From: Bacteroides oleiciplenus YIT 12058 | GTDB lineage: Bacteria; Bacteroidota; Bacteroidia; Bacteroidales; Bacteroidaceae | Assembly (NCBI RefSeq): GCF_000315485.1 | Contig: NZ_JH992942.1 | Coordinates: forward strand, 474,028 to 538,027 | Direction of reading: 5' to 3' | Length of the DNA: 64,000 bases | Shown: positions 33,201-42,116 of the stretch, piece by piece | How positions within the stretch are numbered: the stretch's first letter is position 1 | Layout of the letters: the number at the start of each line of letters is the position of its first letter | Program-made: the position numbers and the translations under genes | The notes under the pieces: generated by a model | Seen by the model: only the letters and a program-made list of their open reading frames with translations | What the model was told of the DNA's origin: nothing | Databases searched by the model: none

Positions 33201-34463
33201 TTACTTAGTTAGATTCCTATATCTCTGTATAGCTTCCAGATAATAGTAGTCTGCATAGTTCAGCGGCACATCTATTTCCGAGCCATGAGGAAGTGAACCG
33301 GTAGAGTGCATCAGTACAAATCCTTGATTGCTGCCTTTCACTGCCAAATATTTATCACTGGAAAGATTCTTCAGAATGGTTTCGGCATAGTCGAAATATT
33401 TCTTTCCTTCCGGAGCCAAGGTGCTGAGTTCAAGTAATGCTGAGGCTGTAATGGCTGCTGCCGAGGCGTCTCTCGGAGTGCTTTTACCTGTCGGTGCGTC
33501 ATAGTCCCAATATGGAATGCAGTCGTCGGTAGTTACTCTTTTCATAATCATGTCCGCTATGTTTGTAGCTTCTTGAAGGAAAGCAGTGTCTTTTGTTTCG
33601 CGATAACATGAAGTGTAGCCATAAACTGCCCAAGCTTGTCCGCGCGACCAGGCAGAACCATCGTTTTTACCTTGATGGGTCTGTTTCTTTTCCACAGTTC
33701 CATCGTTGTTGTAGCTGACTACGTGGTAAGAGGTATAATCCGGGCGGAAATGGTTTTTCATTGTGGTTTGCGCATGCTTTACGGCAATATCATAGTACTT
33801 GGGATTTCCTGAAAGTTTTGTAGCATTGAACAGTAAATCCAGATTCATCATATTATCGATGATAACGGGGAAATTCCATTCACCGAAGTCCCAGGAACGG
33901 ATACAGCCGATTTCAGGATTGAAGCGTGCGGATAAATTATCTGCTGTTTCCATGATAACAGCTTTGATAGTGTCGTTAGGGGACAGTCGAAGTGCATTTC
34001 CATAGCTACAGTTTATCATGAAACCGACATCGTGCGTATTCTTCAGGCGGCGTATCGGATTCAGCATATTGGTATATTGAATGGCACGACTCTTCAGCTT
34101 TTCGTCGCCGGTCATTTCGTAGGCATACCAAAGGCTGCCGGGGAAGAATCCGCTGGTCCAGTCTTCAATGCCGCAGATGTACCTCTGCAATAGTTCCTTG
34201 GCAGACGGATTAGGATGCAAAGAATCAATGTATGACTTGTCCTTACGTTGTAGTTGAATGTCAAGGAAGTTCATGTCATAGCCAGAGTATACGGAACGCG
34301 GTATCTGGTTGGTACCGGTCAGTTCCTCAGCCGTCTGCTTTAACTGGCAGGAAGCAACGTCGAGTGCATTACTTATCCAGGTTTCTTCTTGAACCGGGGC
34401 ACTTTTGCAACCTGCAAGACTGATGAGAAGTGCTGTTGCAAGGAATAGAGAATTTCTTTTCAT
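33201..34463 (-). CDS. GH88 unsaturated glucuronyl hydrolase (lipoprotein)
   Basis: The frame is open from 34508, but the promoter element at 34496-34503 and a clean lipoprotein leader (MKRNSLFLATALLISLAGC) favour the ATG at 34463, giving 420 residues. The (alpha/alpha)6 barrel shows WTSGFFPGSLWYAYEMTGDE, NTHDVGFMINCSYGNALRLS and GKNDGSAWSRGQAWAVYGYT. The Asp residues in THDVG and NDGSAW correspond to the catalytic acids of GH88. GH88 removes the 4,5-unsaturated uronate that lyases leave at the non-reducing end of heparan or chondroitin disaccharides. It directly follows the PL12 lyase gene, as in the heparin/HS PUL of B. thetaiotaomicron (BT4657-BT4658). Confidence 0.93.
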   Translation of the reverse strand: MKRNSLFLATALLISLAGCKSAPVQEETWISNALDVASCQLKQTAEELTGTNQIPRSVYSGYDMNFLDIQLQRKDKSYIDSLHPNPSAKELLQRYICGIEDWTSGFFPGSLWYAYEMTGDEKLKSRAIQYTNMLNPIRRLKNTHDVGFMINCSYGNALRLSPNDTIKAVIMETADNLSARFNPEIGCIRSWDFGEWNFPVIIDNMMNLDLLFNATKLSGNPKYYDIAVKHAQTTMKNHFRPDYTSYHVVSYNNDGTVEKKQTHQGKNDGSAWSRGQAWAVYGYTSCYRETKDTAFLQEATNIADMIMKRVTTDDCIPYWDYDAPTGKSTPRDASAAAITASALLELSTLAPEGKKYFDYAETILKNLSSDKYLAVKGSNQGFVLMHSTGSLPHGSEIDVPLNYADYYYLEAIQRYRNLTK

Positions 34464-34495
34464 ATAAGTAGTTATTTGATGATTTTCGTTATTGA

Positions 34496-34503
34496 CAAAA
34501 ATA
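34496..34503 (-). promoter_or_regulatory. -7 element of the GH88 gene (TATTTTTG)
   Basis: An exact TAnnTTTG on the minus strand, 33 bp before the chosen GH88 start and inside the 59-bp gap after the PL12 gene. It allows GH88 expression apart from the operon. Confidence 0.5.
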
Positions 34504-34522
34504 GTCATAATAGGGGATGCTA

Positions 34523-36559
34523 TTATAATTGATAGTTTAGTAACTGTTTGCTTCCGTTTATTGTGACTTCTATTTCCATAGACTTTTGTTCTTGGTCTGC
34601 ATTCTTGATGCGGGCTTTTATGTCGGGGAAATCTTTTTTATCTTTAGCCGGATATATGACAGTGATAAAGCGTACTGTTTCCTTATCTTTTTTATCGGTG
34701 TTGAAAGAAAGGGCTACGCGCTTTGTACGTTGGCGATATGCTGTTGAAAACCAACCCTCTTCTTCTTTTAATACAGTTCCTTTATTAGCAAAACATTGTA
34801 ATTTCACCTGGCTGTTTCCCTCAAAATCAGAGGTCAGGGACAGGTTCTCTGGGGTAATGTCTACTTTTCCGTCGCAGAGTTGATAATGCAGATTTATGTT
34901 ACCGACAGCACTTCCAATGGCTTCATCGACAATGACAAAGTATTGCCGGTCGACAAAGAATATGGAGCGGCGATGTTTTAAACCTTTATAGCCGGGATTC
35001 TCTGTGACTAATATTTGTACATTCCCCTCCGGTTTCCATAGTTTGGTAACGGATTCTGTTGTTTCCAGATTCTTGTTGTCCAGAGTCAGCGTGTTGTGTA
35101 CTGCCGTTTGGCGAAACCAGTTACGGAGTTTCATTACTTCGTCGTCGCCGGCATAAACATACGAACCGCTGTCCGGGAACAGATTCTTTCCATTGAACCA
35201 AAGCTCAAATGTGCCGTTATCGGGCTGGCAATGCCATTCTCCTTTCGGACCGGCTTTTACCACCATGACTGTGGCATCTTGTTTCCAACCGTTGCGGAAG
35301 GTGAAGAAACCTGATTTCAAGTAACCTTGAGAGAGATTGGCAGGTAGCTTTCCTTCTTTCCCTTCTGTGGCAAAGTAACGGATTTGCTCGTTTTCGGGAT
35401 ACATTTTGGTCCAGTTCCTGTAATGTGCCAGCACGTGTGGCTTGTTGTCCTTCTTGGAATCACTGAAACAGGGATTCAGATAATCGGGATAGGAAATATT
35501 CATATAGAACACAATCATCCGCTCTACGGTATCAATGAATGATTGCGGAAACTCCTGGCGGAAACCATTGGCGTCTGCCATTTGTAGAGTCTTGTCGAAG
35601 ATTTCGATGCAAGCCAGATGATAGTGCGGGTCGAGTTCAAACTGTCCGCCATCTTCGTACACTTGCTTTTTAATCTCACGGTTCAGCAGGTCGATACCGC
35701 TTTTGCGCCATGCGGCGGCTTCTTTAAATTCGGGGAAGAACGTGCCGGCATATAACATACGTTGCGCTTCGAACAATAAGTGGTTTCCCGCTTTCGAATA
35801 GTTGTGAAGAATGTGATCGGCATGCCGATGATAATTTATCAGGAATTGCGTCAGGAATTCAGGAGTGAATGAGGGTGAAGAAACAAACAAAGTGAATTGA
35901 TGTATTTGATCCTGCAACCGGTGGCTGGTTTCCAACGGACGCCACGCGAAGCGTACGTTTTCAGCAGTTCCTTTTACTTCACCTGCGCTTGCAATCTCAT
36001 ATTCTTCCTGATTTACTGTTACCAGAGGATTCTTCTTTATCCAATCCAGATATTGGCTGGCCCATTCTTTAGCGTATTTCTCGTCTTTACTGATTCGATA
36101 TGCTTTCCCCATCGGGGTGAACCACTTATGACGGTGAAGCTGCCAACGAAGTTCATTATCCTGAACCGGCCAGTATTGCCAGTTAATATCTTTGCCGTAA
36201 TTGAAGGAAGGTTGGTAGCCATCGTGTACATAAAATGTATGTTCCAGCGCCTCATCCGCCCATTTCTGTTCACGCTTGCTGATGCTCAGGTCGTTAAGGT
36301 CGATAGCCGGGTTCACAATTCCCTTGCGGTGGTGGTAATAGTCCAACAACGCTTGGGCGGCTTTGTCTTCTTCTCCTGCTTTATGGAGGGCTTTGACTTG
36401 TTCCAGTCCGGGATAATCAAGATTGAGCAATGAGAAAATGTCATTTGCAGAGTCTTTTGCCCGGGCGGAAGAAAGAAAAACGGTCAAGAGCAAAAAGCAG
36501 ATGATTGCAGACTTGCTGCATCTGCACAATAGAGGTTTTGTTAATAGTGTATGGGTCAT
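34523..36559 (-). CDS. PL12 heparinase III-type heparan sulfate lyase
   Basis: A 678-residue protein with a signal peptide (IICFLLLTVFLSSARA). The sequence resembles, as I recall it, the B. thetaiotaomicron heparinase III (BT4657) throughout: SLLNLDYPGLEQVKALHKAG, YQPSFNYGKDINWQYWPVQD and ELRWQLHRHKWFTPMGKAYR. Further matches are AGNHLLFEAQRMLYAGTFFP, GGQFELDPHYHLACIEIF and GEWHCQPDNGTFELWFNGK. The N-terminal (alpha/alpha) toroid carries the Asn in AGNHLL, the Tyr/His in DPHYHL and a late His in GEWHCQ, the usual catalytic set. PL12 enzymes eliminate at glucosamine-uronate bonds of low-sulfated heparan. It is probably periplasmic. Confidence 0.92.
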   Translation of the reverse strand: MTHTLLTKPLLCRCSKSAIICFLLLTVFLSSARAKDSANDIFSLLNLDYPGLEQVKALHKAGEEDKAAQALLDYYHHRKGIVNPAIDLNDLSISKREQKWADEALEHTFYVHDGYQPSFNYGKDINWQYWPVQDNELRWQLHRHKWFTPMGKAYRISKDEKYAKEWASQYLDWIKKNPLVTVNQEEYEIASAGEVKGTAENVRFAWRPLETSHRLQDQIHQFTLFVSSPSFTPEFLTQFLINYHRHADHILHNYSKAGNHLLFEAQRMLYAGTFFPEFKEAAAWRKSGIDLLNREIKKQVYEDGGQFELDPHYHLACIEIFDKTLQMADANGFRQEFPQSFIDTVERMIVFYMNISYPDYLNPCFSDSKKDNKPHVLAHYRNWTKMYPENEQIRYFATEGKEGKLPANLSQGYLKSGFFTFRNGWKQDATVMVVKAGPKGEWHCQPDNGTFELWFNGKNLFPDSGSYVYAGDDEVMKLRNWFRQTAVHNTLTLDNKNLETTESVTKLWKPEGNVQILVTENPGYKGLKHRRSIFFVDRQYFVIVDEAIGSAVGNINLHYQLCDGKVDITPENLSLTSDFEGNSQVKLQCFANKGTVLKEEEGWFSTAYRQRTKRVALSFNTDKKDKETVRFITVIYPAKDKKDFPDIKARIKNADQEQKSMEIEVTINGSKQLLNYQL

Positions 36560-36586
36560 GGTTTCAGAATTTGATTGATAGATGAT

Positions 36587-36621
36587 AGAACGGATGAAGA
36601 GCTATTATCCCCATCCGTTCT
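36587..36621 (-). terminator. intercistronic 10-bp hairpin
   Basis: AGAACGGATG and CATCCGTTCT form a perfect 10-bp stem in the 97-bp gap between the small lipoprotein gene and the PL12 gene. There is no strong T-run, so partial attenuation or mRNA processing between binding proteins and enzymes is plausible. Confidence 0.5.
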
Positions 36622-36656
36622 TAATTTATCAGTTTCAGATAGATGGATCTGATTTA

Positions 36657-37232
36657 TTATTTAATAACAACAGTTACAAAGTAGTTTTCTGATATGGCAC
36701 GCACTTCATACTCTTCGGTCTTTACGATGGAAGTAGTGCTGACATCCGTTACGTCCATTTTCTTTTCCGGAGAAAAAGTCAATACACGGAAAGAACCTTT
36801 CTTGCCGTTCAGAGTCTTGATATAAATGTTTCGTACTCCCTTCTTGGCATTGGGCCATATCATTTCGTAAGCTCCTGAAGCATCAGGTGTCAGTGTATTA
36901 CCACTTTCATCGACTACAACATAGTCGGTGCCATATACCAGTGCTTCTTCTTTTGGAGTAGCCGAAGTATAATAATATACTATAGGACTGTAGCTACGTG
37001 TAAAATTGCTGTAGAACTGAGTGGGAATCGCAATGGTTTCACCCTGATTTACAGAATAGCTGACATCGTTTCCACCGGGGATACCTCCCCATTTCTCGAA
37101 GCAATAATAATAGACATGAGCCAGAGCCGGGTCACCATTTTCCCATTCGTCATGGTCGTTGCTGCATCCTGCAAACACGCAACTTACGGCGAGGATACAG
37201 AGGAATGTAATTTTATTAAATAGAGTTTTCAT
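36657..37232 (-). CDS. small surface lipoprotein of the PUL (SGBP position)
   Basis: A 191-residue lipoprotein (lipobox VFAGC, Cys23, then acidic SNDHDEWE). The mature part is beta-rich with YGTDYVVVDESGNTLTPDA and YEMIWPNAKKGVRNIYIKTL, which resembles the DUF1735/DUF4843-type immunoglobulin-like modules seen at the N-terminus of many Bacteroides surface glycan-binding proteins. Its place directly after SusD on the operon is where a SusE-like binding protein is usually encoded, but it is only about half the usual length. A glycan-binding or scaffold role is inferred from position alone. There is a 12-bp gap to the SusD gene. Confidence 0.65.
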   Translation of the reverse strand: MKTLFNKITFLCILAVSCVFAGCSNDHDEWENGDPALAHVYYYCFEKWGGIPGGNDVSYSVNQGETIAIPTQFYSNFTRSYSPIVYYYTSATPKEEALVYGTDYVVVDESGNTLTPDASGAYEMIWPNAKKGVRNIYIKTLNGKKGSFRVLTFSPEKKMDVTDVSTTSIVKTEEYEVRAISENYFVTVVIK

Positions 37233-37244
37233 ATTTTCTTGTTA

Positions 37245-38933
37245 TTAATTGTTCCACTTTGGGTTTTGTTTGATATTTCCTCCGGATGTAGATATCTCGT
37301 ATGAAGGAACCGGATACAGATAGTCGCGTTCAGGATTGAAGCTACGGCCGGAAATATCTTCTCCTACGTAAATGTTGGGCTGGTCGTAAAGCTTTACTCC
37401 TTTGTAGTAACCATTTTCGTCAGTAAACTGATAATTTAGCTCCTTATCGGTCTTGGTACTCTCATCGGGATTGAATAAAATGCCTAATAAAGCCTGCGGC
37501 AACAGCTTCTCAGCAGTTTTCCAGCGTATGATATCATCATAGTGCATATCCTCATCGATAAATTCCACAATGCGTTCTCTACGTATTTCTTCAAGCATAT
37601 TCAGTTGGTTGGCACTGACGAACTGATTGGACAGTACCGCATCAAATCCCGAACGTTTACGGATGAGATTGACTGTTTCATCCAGTTTGGTATCACTGAT
37701 TTCACCGTTGTACTCATAAAGAGCTTCGGCATAAGAAAGCAGTACTTCGGCGTAGCGTATAATCATTTTGTCAACCGTTTCTTGGCCGTTGGTATTGAAT
37801 TCACTGTTCATGTATCCTTTTTTGATAGGGTAGCCTTTGCCGCTGTGATTTACTTGATCGAACGGGCGGTATTCAGCTCCTTTGAAAGCTACTTCTTTAT
37901 AAGCAAAAATAGTCATTCTCATGCGGGGATCACGGTTCACGAATACGTCATCATGTTTAACGTCTACTATATAATGAGCTGATTTTGTTCTTGGTAATCC
38001 GTCCGTATACAAATAGTTATCAATAATTTGTCGGGTAAGGCTCACCTGAGTTGCCTTGGTTGACGATTGGTTGTGATAAACAATGGCATTAGAAGCACCG
38101 TTGGGACCATAGATCTTTACAAATACATTCTCTTTATTCTGGCGTCCTTCGCCTTCAAAATAGAAAAGGTTCTGATAATTGGGGTAGAGTGAATGTTTCT
38201 TTTCAGTATAGATCATTGTTTCTGCTGCATCGATTGCTTTTTTCAGATGGCTTCTGCTGTCTCCCTCTTGCAAGTTATGGTACTTGATGTAAGTCCCTTC
38301 GTATAGGCCGATGCGGGTGATCATTGCTAAGGCGGCTGAACGAGATACACGTCCCCAGTTGGAAACGTCGGAGAGTGCATCAATCTCCGGCAACCATTCG
38401 CAAGCAAATTCTAAGTCTTCGTAGCATTGCTGTATGACCGTTTCGCGCGAGTCTCTTTCTTTTTTAATATCAGGGTCGCTTGTACTTATGAAAACTTTTA
38501 GAATCAAAGGTACGTCTCCATATTTTTTTACCAAGTCGAAGTAATGGAAAGCACGGAAGAAGCGAGCTTCTGCTATCCAACGGTTTTTGGCAGTTTCGGC
38601 AATTGGAGCTGTCTCCCCTTTGATGATGATATTATTGCAAACACCAATCTTATTATACGGATCGGTCCAATCTGCTGATTTTTCGGGAATACCGCGACTA
38701 CCGGAAGATATCGGGTCGGGAGTGGTTCCTATTAATTCTTCGGAACGCAAATCATGTCCTCTTCCGGTAAGAAAACCGGGAAGATCGATATACAGGCGAT
38801 TGCAAGCGCCTCTTAAATCAGCTTCTGACTTCCAGAATTTAGGATCGCTCAATGTTGTTTCTGGCTCTCTGTCCAGTGAGCAACTGCTTACAAGAATCAC
38901 GCAGATAAGCAGTGAATATATTTTCTTTATCAT
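37245..38933 (-). CDS. SusD/RagB-family glycan-binding lipoprotein
   Basis: A 562-residue outer-membrane lipoprotein (leader MIKKIYSLLICVILVSSC, Cys18). SusD signatures are SDPKFWKSEADLRGACNRLY near 32-51, RWIAEARFFRAFHYFDLVKKYGDVP near 120 (TPR-like region), MIIRYAEVLLSYAEALYEYNG near 396 and IRRERIVEFIDEDMHYDDIIRW near 460. It ends near YPVPSYEI. It caps the SusC channel encoded 15 bp upstream and captures heparin/HS fragments. Substrate is inferred from the neighbouring lyases. Confidence 0.95.
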   Translation of the reverse strand: MIKKIYSLLICVILVSSCSLDREPETTLSDPKFWKSEADLRGACNRLYIDLPGFLTGRGHDLRSEELIGTTPDPISSGSRGIPEKSADWTDPYNKIGVCNNIIIKGETAPIAETAKNRWIAEARFFRAFHYFDLVKKYGDVPLILKVFISTSDPDIKKERDSRETVIQQCYEDLEFACEWLPEIDALSDVSNWGRVSRSAALAMITRIGLYEGTYIKYHNLQEGDSRSHLKKAIDAAETMIYTEKKHSLYPNYQNLFYFEGEGRQNKENVFVKIYGPNGASNAIVYHNQSSTKATQVSLTRQIIDNYLYTDGLPRTKSAHYIVDVKHDDVFVNRDPRMRMTIFAYKEVAFKGAEYRPFDQVNHSGKGYPIKKGYMNSEFNTNGQETVDKMIIRYAEVLLSYAEALYEYNGEISDTKLDETVNLIRKRSGFDAVLSNQFVSANQLNMLEEIRRERIVEFIDEDMHYDDIIRWKTAEKLLPQALLGILFNPDESTKTDKELNYQFTDENGYYKGVKLYDQPNIYVGEDISGRSFNPERDYLYPVPSYEISTSGGNIKQNPKWNN

Positions 38934-38948
38934 AATCTTTTATCTCTT

Positions 38949-41900
38949 TTAGAATGTAACATTTAGTCCGATTGTCCAACTGCGGAAGAATGGATAGAGT
39001 GCTCTGGTTGCATTATTCTCTGCTTCAGGGTCCATTACCGACAGCATGTCTGTGAATTCAAACAAGTCTTGTCCGGTAACATAAACTCTCAGTTTCTCCA
39101 TATACTTCTTGTTGACAGGTATTGTGTAACCTAAAGTCACATTCTTCAAACGTAAGTAAGAAGCATCTTGCATCCACCTGTCTGCCGGTTTGCTGTTGAA
39201 GTTATCACCCTTATACTGATACAAGCGGGGCCAGAAAGCGTCTTGATTATCTTTTGTCCAGTAGTTGCGATGAATAGTCCAGGGCATTTCTTCTGCTTTG
39301 AACAGCGGGAACATGGAGCCATTCAGTACTACGTCACGTTTACCTACTCCCTGGAACATGACTGCAAGATCAAAGCCTTTCCATTGGGCGGATAGACTGA
39401 TACCATATAAATAGCGGGGCGTGGTGTTGCCCAGGCAAACCAAGTCGCCGGAGTTTTCCGGATTACCATCACCTACGCCGATTGTGTGGTCCGGATTGCC
39501 TTGTGCCACATATTTTACGTCACCGCCACTGATGATGTTATCATTGAATGATTTATATCCGGGGTGTTCCTCTTTATATTTGAGATATTCTTCGCGGCTC
39601 GACCAGAAACCGTCGGTTTTATATCCCCAGATAGTATTGATCGGATAACCTTCCAACAAGGAAACGACACCTTCACCCACTACACTGGCACCATCGTATT
39701 GTACTAATTCATTCTTACTGTCTGAGATATTGAAGCCTACTTGATAGCTGAAATCTTTGATTTGGTCTTTCCAGTTGATATTGAAGTCCCATCCCCAGGT
39801 CTTTAACTTACCGATATTCATTTTAGGGACATTAATGCCTATTTGTGAAGGTAGCTGGAGGTTGGACAACATTTCGTTGTTGAATTTCCAGTAGTATTCG
39901 AAGCTACCTGTCAAACGGTTGTTAAGGAAACCGAAGTCGAAGCCCAGGTTGGTTGTTTCGATGATTTCCCAGGTTTTGTCTTCTGAAGCCATGCTTGACT
40001 GGTAGAACCATTTCTCTCCTTGATAGGTGGCAGGTATCTTGTCACTGTTTTGTTTGTAATCTATCAGAGGGAGATAATCGTACAGACCTAATACGGCACC
40101 GTTACCCAATTGTCCCCAGGAAGCACGTAGTTTGAGGCTGCTTACCCAACCGAGGTTGAACCACTTTTCTTCATTTACACGCCATGCTGCTGATACGGAA
40201 GGGAAAGCTCTCCACCGCTTAGAGGGGGCAAGGCGTGAACTTCCGTCATAGCGCACATTGGCTTCGAACAGATATTTTTCCTGATAGTTATAGTTGATTC
40301 TTCCAAAGTAGGACATCATGGCCCAAGTGCCTATTTCATCGCTCAATTCACTGTTTGTTGCAATAGAAGTATCATAATAATTGAAAGAGAAAAAGTCGTT
40401 GGATAACATATTTCTGGCAGTACCGCCAATCTTATCCAGACGGTAATTCTCGTAAGAAGTACCTGCAAGTACACCAATGTTGTGAGCGTTTTTCAGGCTG
40501 AAGTTGTAGTTGGCAGTCGCTTCCAATACATCGTGATAGTCAGAATATTTCTCTTTGAACAGAGAGTTGGCAGGATTTGCTGTGCGTTGAACATTACCAG
40601 CGTAATTGTACCAGGTCAGTGTACGCATGTTTTTCTCTTGTGAGGCATAGCCTGCTCTGCGTGAAGCGCTTAAATTGATGCGCAGGTCCTTGATAAAATC
40701 TTTGATGGTCAACTGCGCTTTGCCGATATACGATTCTTTTTTGACGTTTTTCTCACCGCCGTTCTTCATCAGGTCGATAGGGTTCAGCTGCAAGTCTCCA
40801 TTGTAAGGATTCTTGTAGTTCTCAGCTTCGGGCTGCATGATGGGTTGACGTCCACGGTTCTCATAGAGCAGCTTGAAGATGTTTTCTGAACCATAAGAAC
40901 TTTCTGACGTGTTATTGGCTTGATATTGAATGTTAATGCCCAACTCTATGTATTTGTTGATTTTAGCATTCATCTTAGCCATTAAGTTATAGCGGTCGTA
41001 ATCATCGGGGCCATATTGCAATAGACCGTTTTTGTAGAAATAGTTGGCGGATAACAGGTAGTTCACCTTGTCCGTACCTCCACTGACTGATACAGAGTGG
41101 TTGTGTTGCAAGGTGAAGTTTTTAGTACCTTCGCCCAGCCAGTCTACACTATCAAACAAGTCCCAACGCCCGTTTTTCAGTGGGCGGTAATTGAAGTTGG
41201 GATTTCCTACCCAGGAGGATTTTTCAGCATTCCATTCGGGACCGCCAATGTCTAAACGGGAGTTATTGATAAAAGTCTGTTCTTCCCAAGAAGGAATACG
41301 TTCGGGCATATTTCCCGGAACATTGAACGAAGCATAACCATTGTATGAAATCTTGGGTTTACCTTCCGTGCCGTTCTTTGTAGTGACCAACACGACACCT
41401 GCCGCTGCACGAGCACCGTAGATGGCACAAGAAGCGGCGTCTTTCAATACGGAGATAGAAGCTATGTCTTCAGCATTTACCTGCGACAAGCTACCTTCTA
41501 CGCCGTCGATCAGTACTAATGTCTGGGTAGCATTGACAGATGAATATCCACGCACCTGCAAACCGGCTTCCGAGCCGGGTTGTCCGCTGCTACGTGTAAT
41601 GGTTACGCCCGGCAATTCACCTTGCAGAGCGGATAGTACATCCGTTGATGGTTTGGCAGCAATCTGTTCGCCATCAATGGCGGATACAGATCCCGATAAA
41701 TTTACTTTCTTTTGTACGCCATAACCCACCACTACTACTTCTTGAAGCATCTCTGAGTCTTCAGCGAGTTTAATGGTTATTCCGTTACATTCCGATGCCT
41801 TTTTTTCAACGGTGGTATAACCGATGTAGGAGAAGACGAGAATGGCTTCCGGACTTGTCTGGATATTAAAGTTACCTTCAATATCCGTTATGACACCGTT

Positions 41901-42074
41901 GGAGGTACCTTTTTCCAGAATGGAAACGCCGATTAAAGGTTCATTGGTGGTTGCATCGATCACTTTACCTTTGTAAGAGGTGTCTTGTGCCACTATTCCC
42001 AAATTGCAGAGAAATAGCATGCAACAAACCAATAGGAGTGATAAGAGGCTCCTTTGAGTTGTTTTTTCAGTCAT
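38949..42074 (-). CDS. SusC/RagA-family TonB-dependent transporter
   Basis: A 1041-residue outer-membrane transporter. A signal peptide (to VAQD near residue 31) precedes the carboxypeptidase-regulatory-like domain (YKGKVIDATTNEPLIGVSIL). The TonB-box-like segment EVVVVGYGVQKKVNLSGSVS lies near 113-132. The plug follows, with VRGYSSVNATQTLVLIDGVE and DAASCAIYGARAAAGVVLVT, and then the 22-strand barrel ending in RSWTIGLNVTF with a terminal Phe. It imports oligosaccharides with the SusD partner using TonB energy. It is preceded by the tandem lyase genes with a 42-bp gap, in the same operon. Confidence 0.96.
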   Translation of the reverse strand: MTEKTTQRSLLSLLLVCCMLFLCNLGIVAQDTSYKGKVIDATTNEPLIGVSILEKGTSNGVITDIEGNFNIQTSPEAILVFSYIGYTTVEKKASECNGITIKLAEDSEMLQEVVVVGYGVQKKVNLSGSVSAIDGEQIAAKPSTDVLSALQGELPGVTITRSSGQPGSEAGLQVRGYSSVNATQTLVLIDGVEGSLSQVNAEDIASISVLKDAASCAIYGARAAAGVVLVTTKNGTEGKPKISYNGYASFNVPGNMPERIPSWEEQTFINNSRLDIGGPEWNAEKSSWVGNPNFNYRPLKNGRWDLFDSVDWLGEGTKNFTLQHNHSVSVSGGTDKVNYLLSANYFYKNGLLQYGPDDYDRYNLMAKMNAKINKYIELGINIQYQANNTSESSYGSENIFKLLYENRGRQPIMQPEAENYKNPYNGDLQLNPIDLMKNGGEKNVKKESYIGKAQLTIKDFIKDLRINLSASRRAGYASQEKNMRTLTWYNYAGNVQRTANPANSLFKEKYSDYHDVLEATANYNFSLKNAHNIGVLAGTSYENYRLDKIGGTARNMLSNDFFSFNYYDTSIATNSELSDEIGTWAMMSYFGRINYNYQEKYLFEANVRYDGSSRLAPSKRWRAFPSVSAAWRVNEEKWFNLGWVSSLKLRASWGQLGNGAVLGLYDYLPLIDYKQNSDKIPATYQGEKWFYQSSMASEDKTWEIIETTNLGFDFGFLNNRLTGSFEYYWKFNNEMLSNLQLPSQIGINVPKMNIGKLKTWGWDFNINWKDQIKDFSYQVGFNISDSKNELVQYDGASVVGEGVVSLLEGYPINTIWGYKTDGFWSSREEYLKYKEEHPGYKSFNDNIISGGDVKYVAQGNPDHTIGVGDGNPENSGDLVCLGNTTPRYLYGISLSAQWKGFDLAVMFQGVGKRDVVLNGSMFPLFKAEEMPWTIHRNYWTKDNQDAFWPRLYQYKGDNFNSKPADRWMQDASYLRLKNVTLGYTIPVNKKYMEKLRVYVTGQDLFEFTDMLSVMDPEAENNATRALYPFFRSWTIGLNVTF

Positions 42075-42116
42075 AATAAAATTTTTAAGAGGTTAAAAAT
42101 ATAATAATACATTGTT

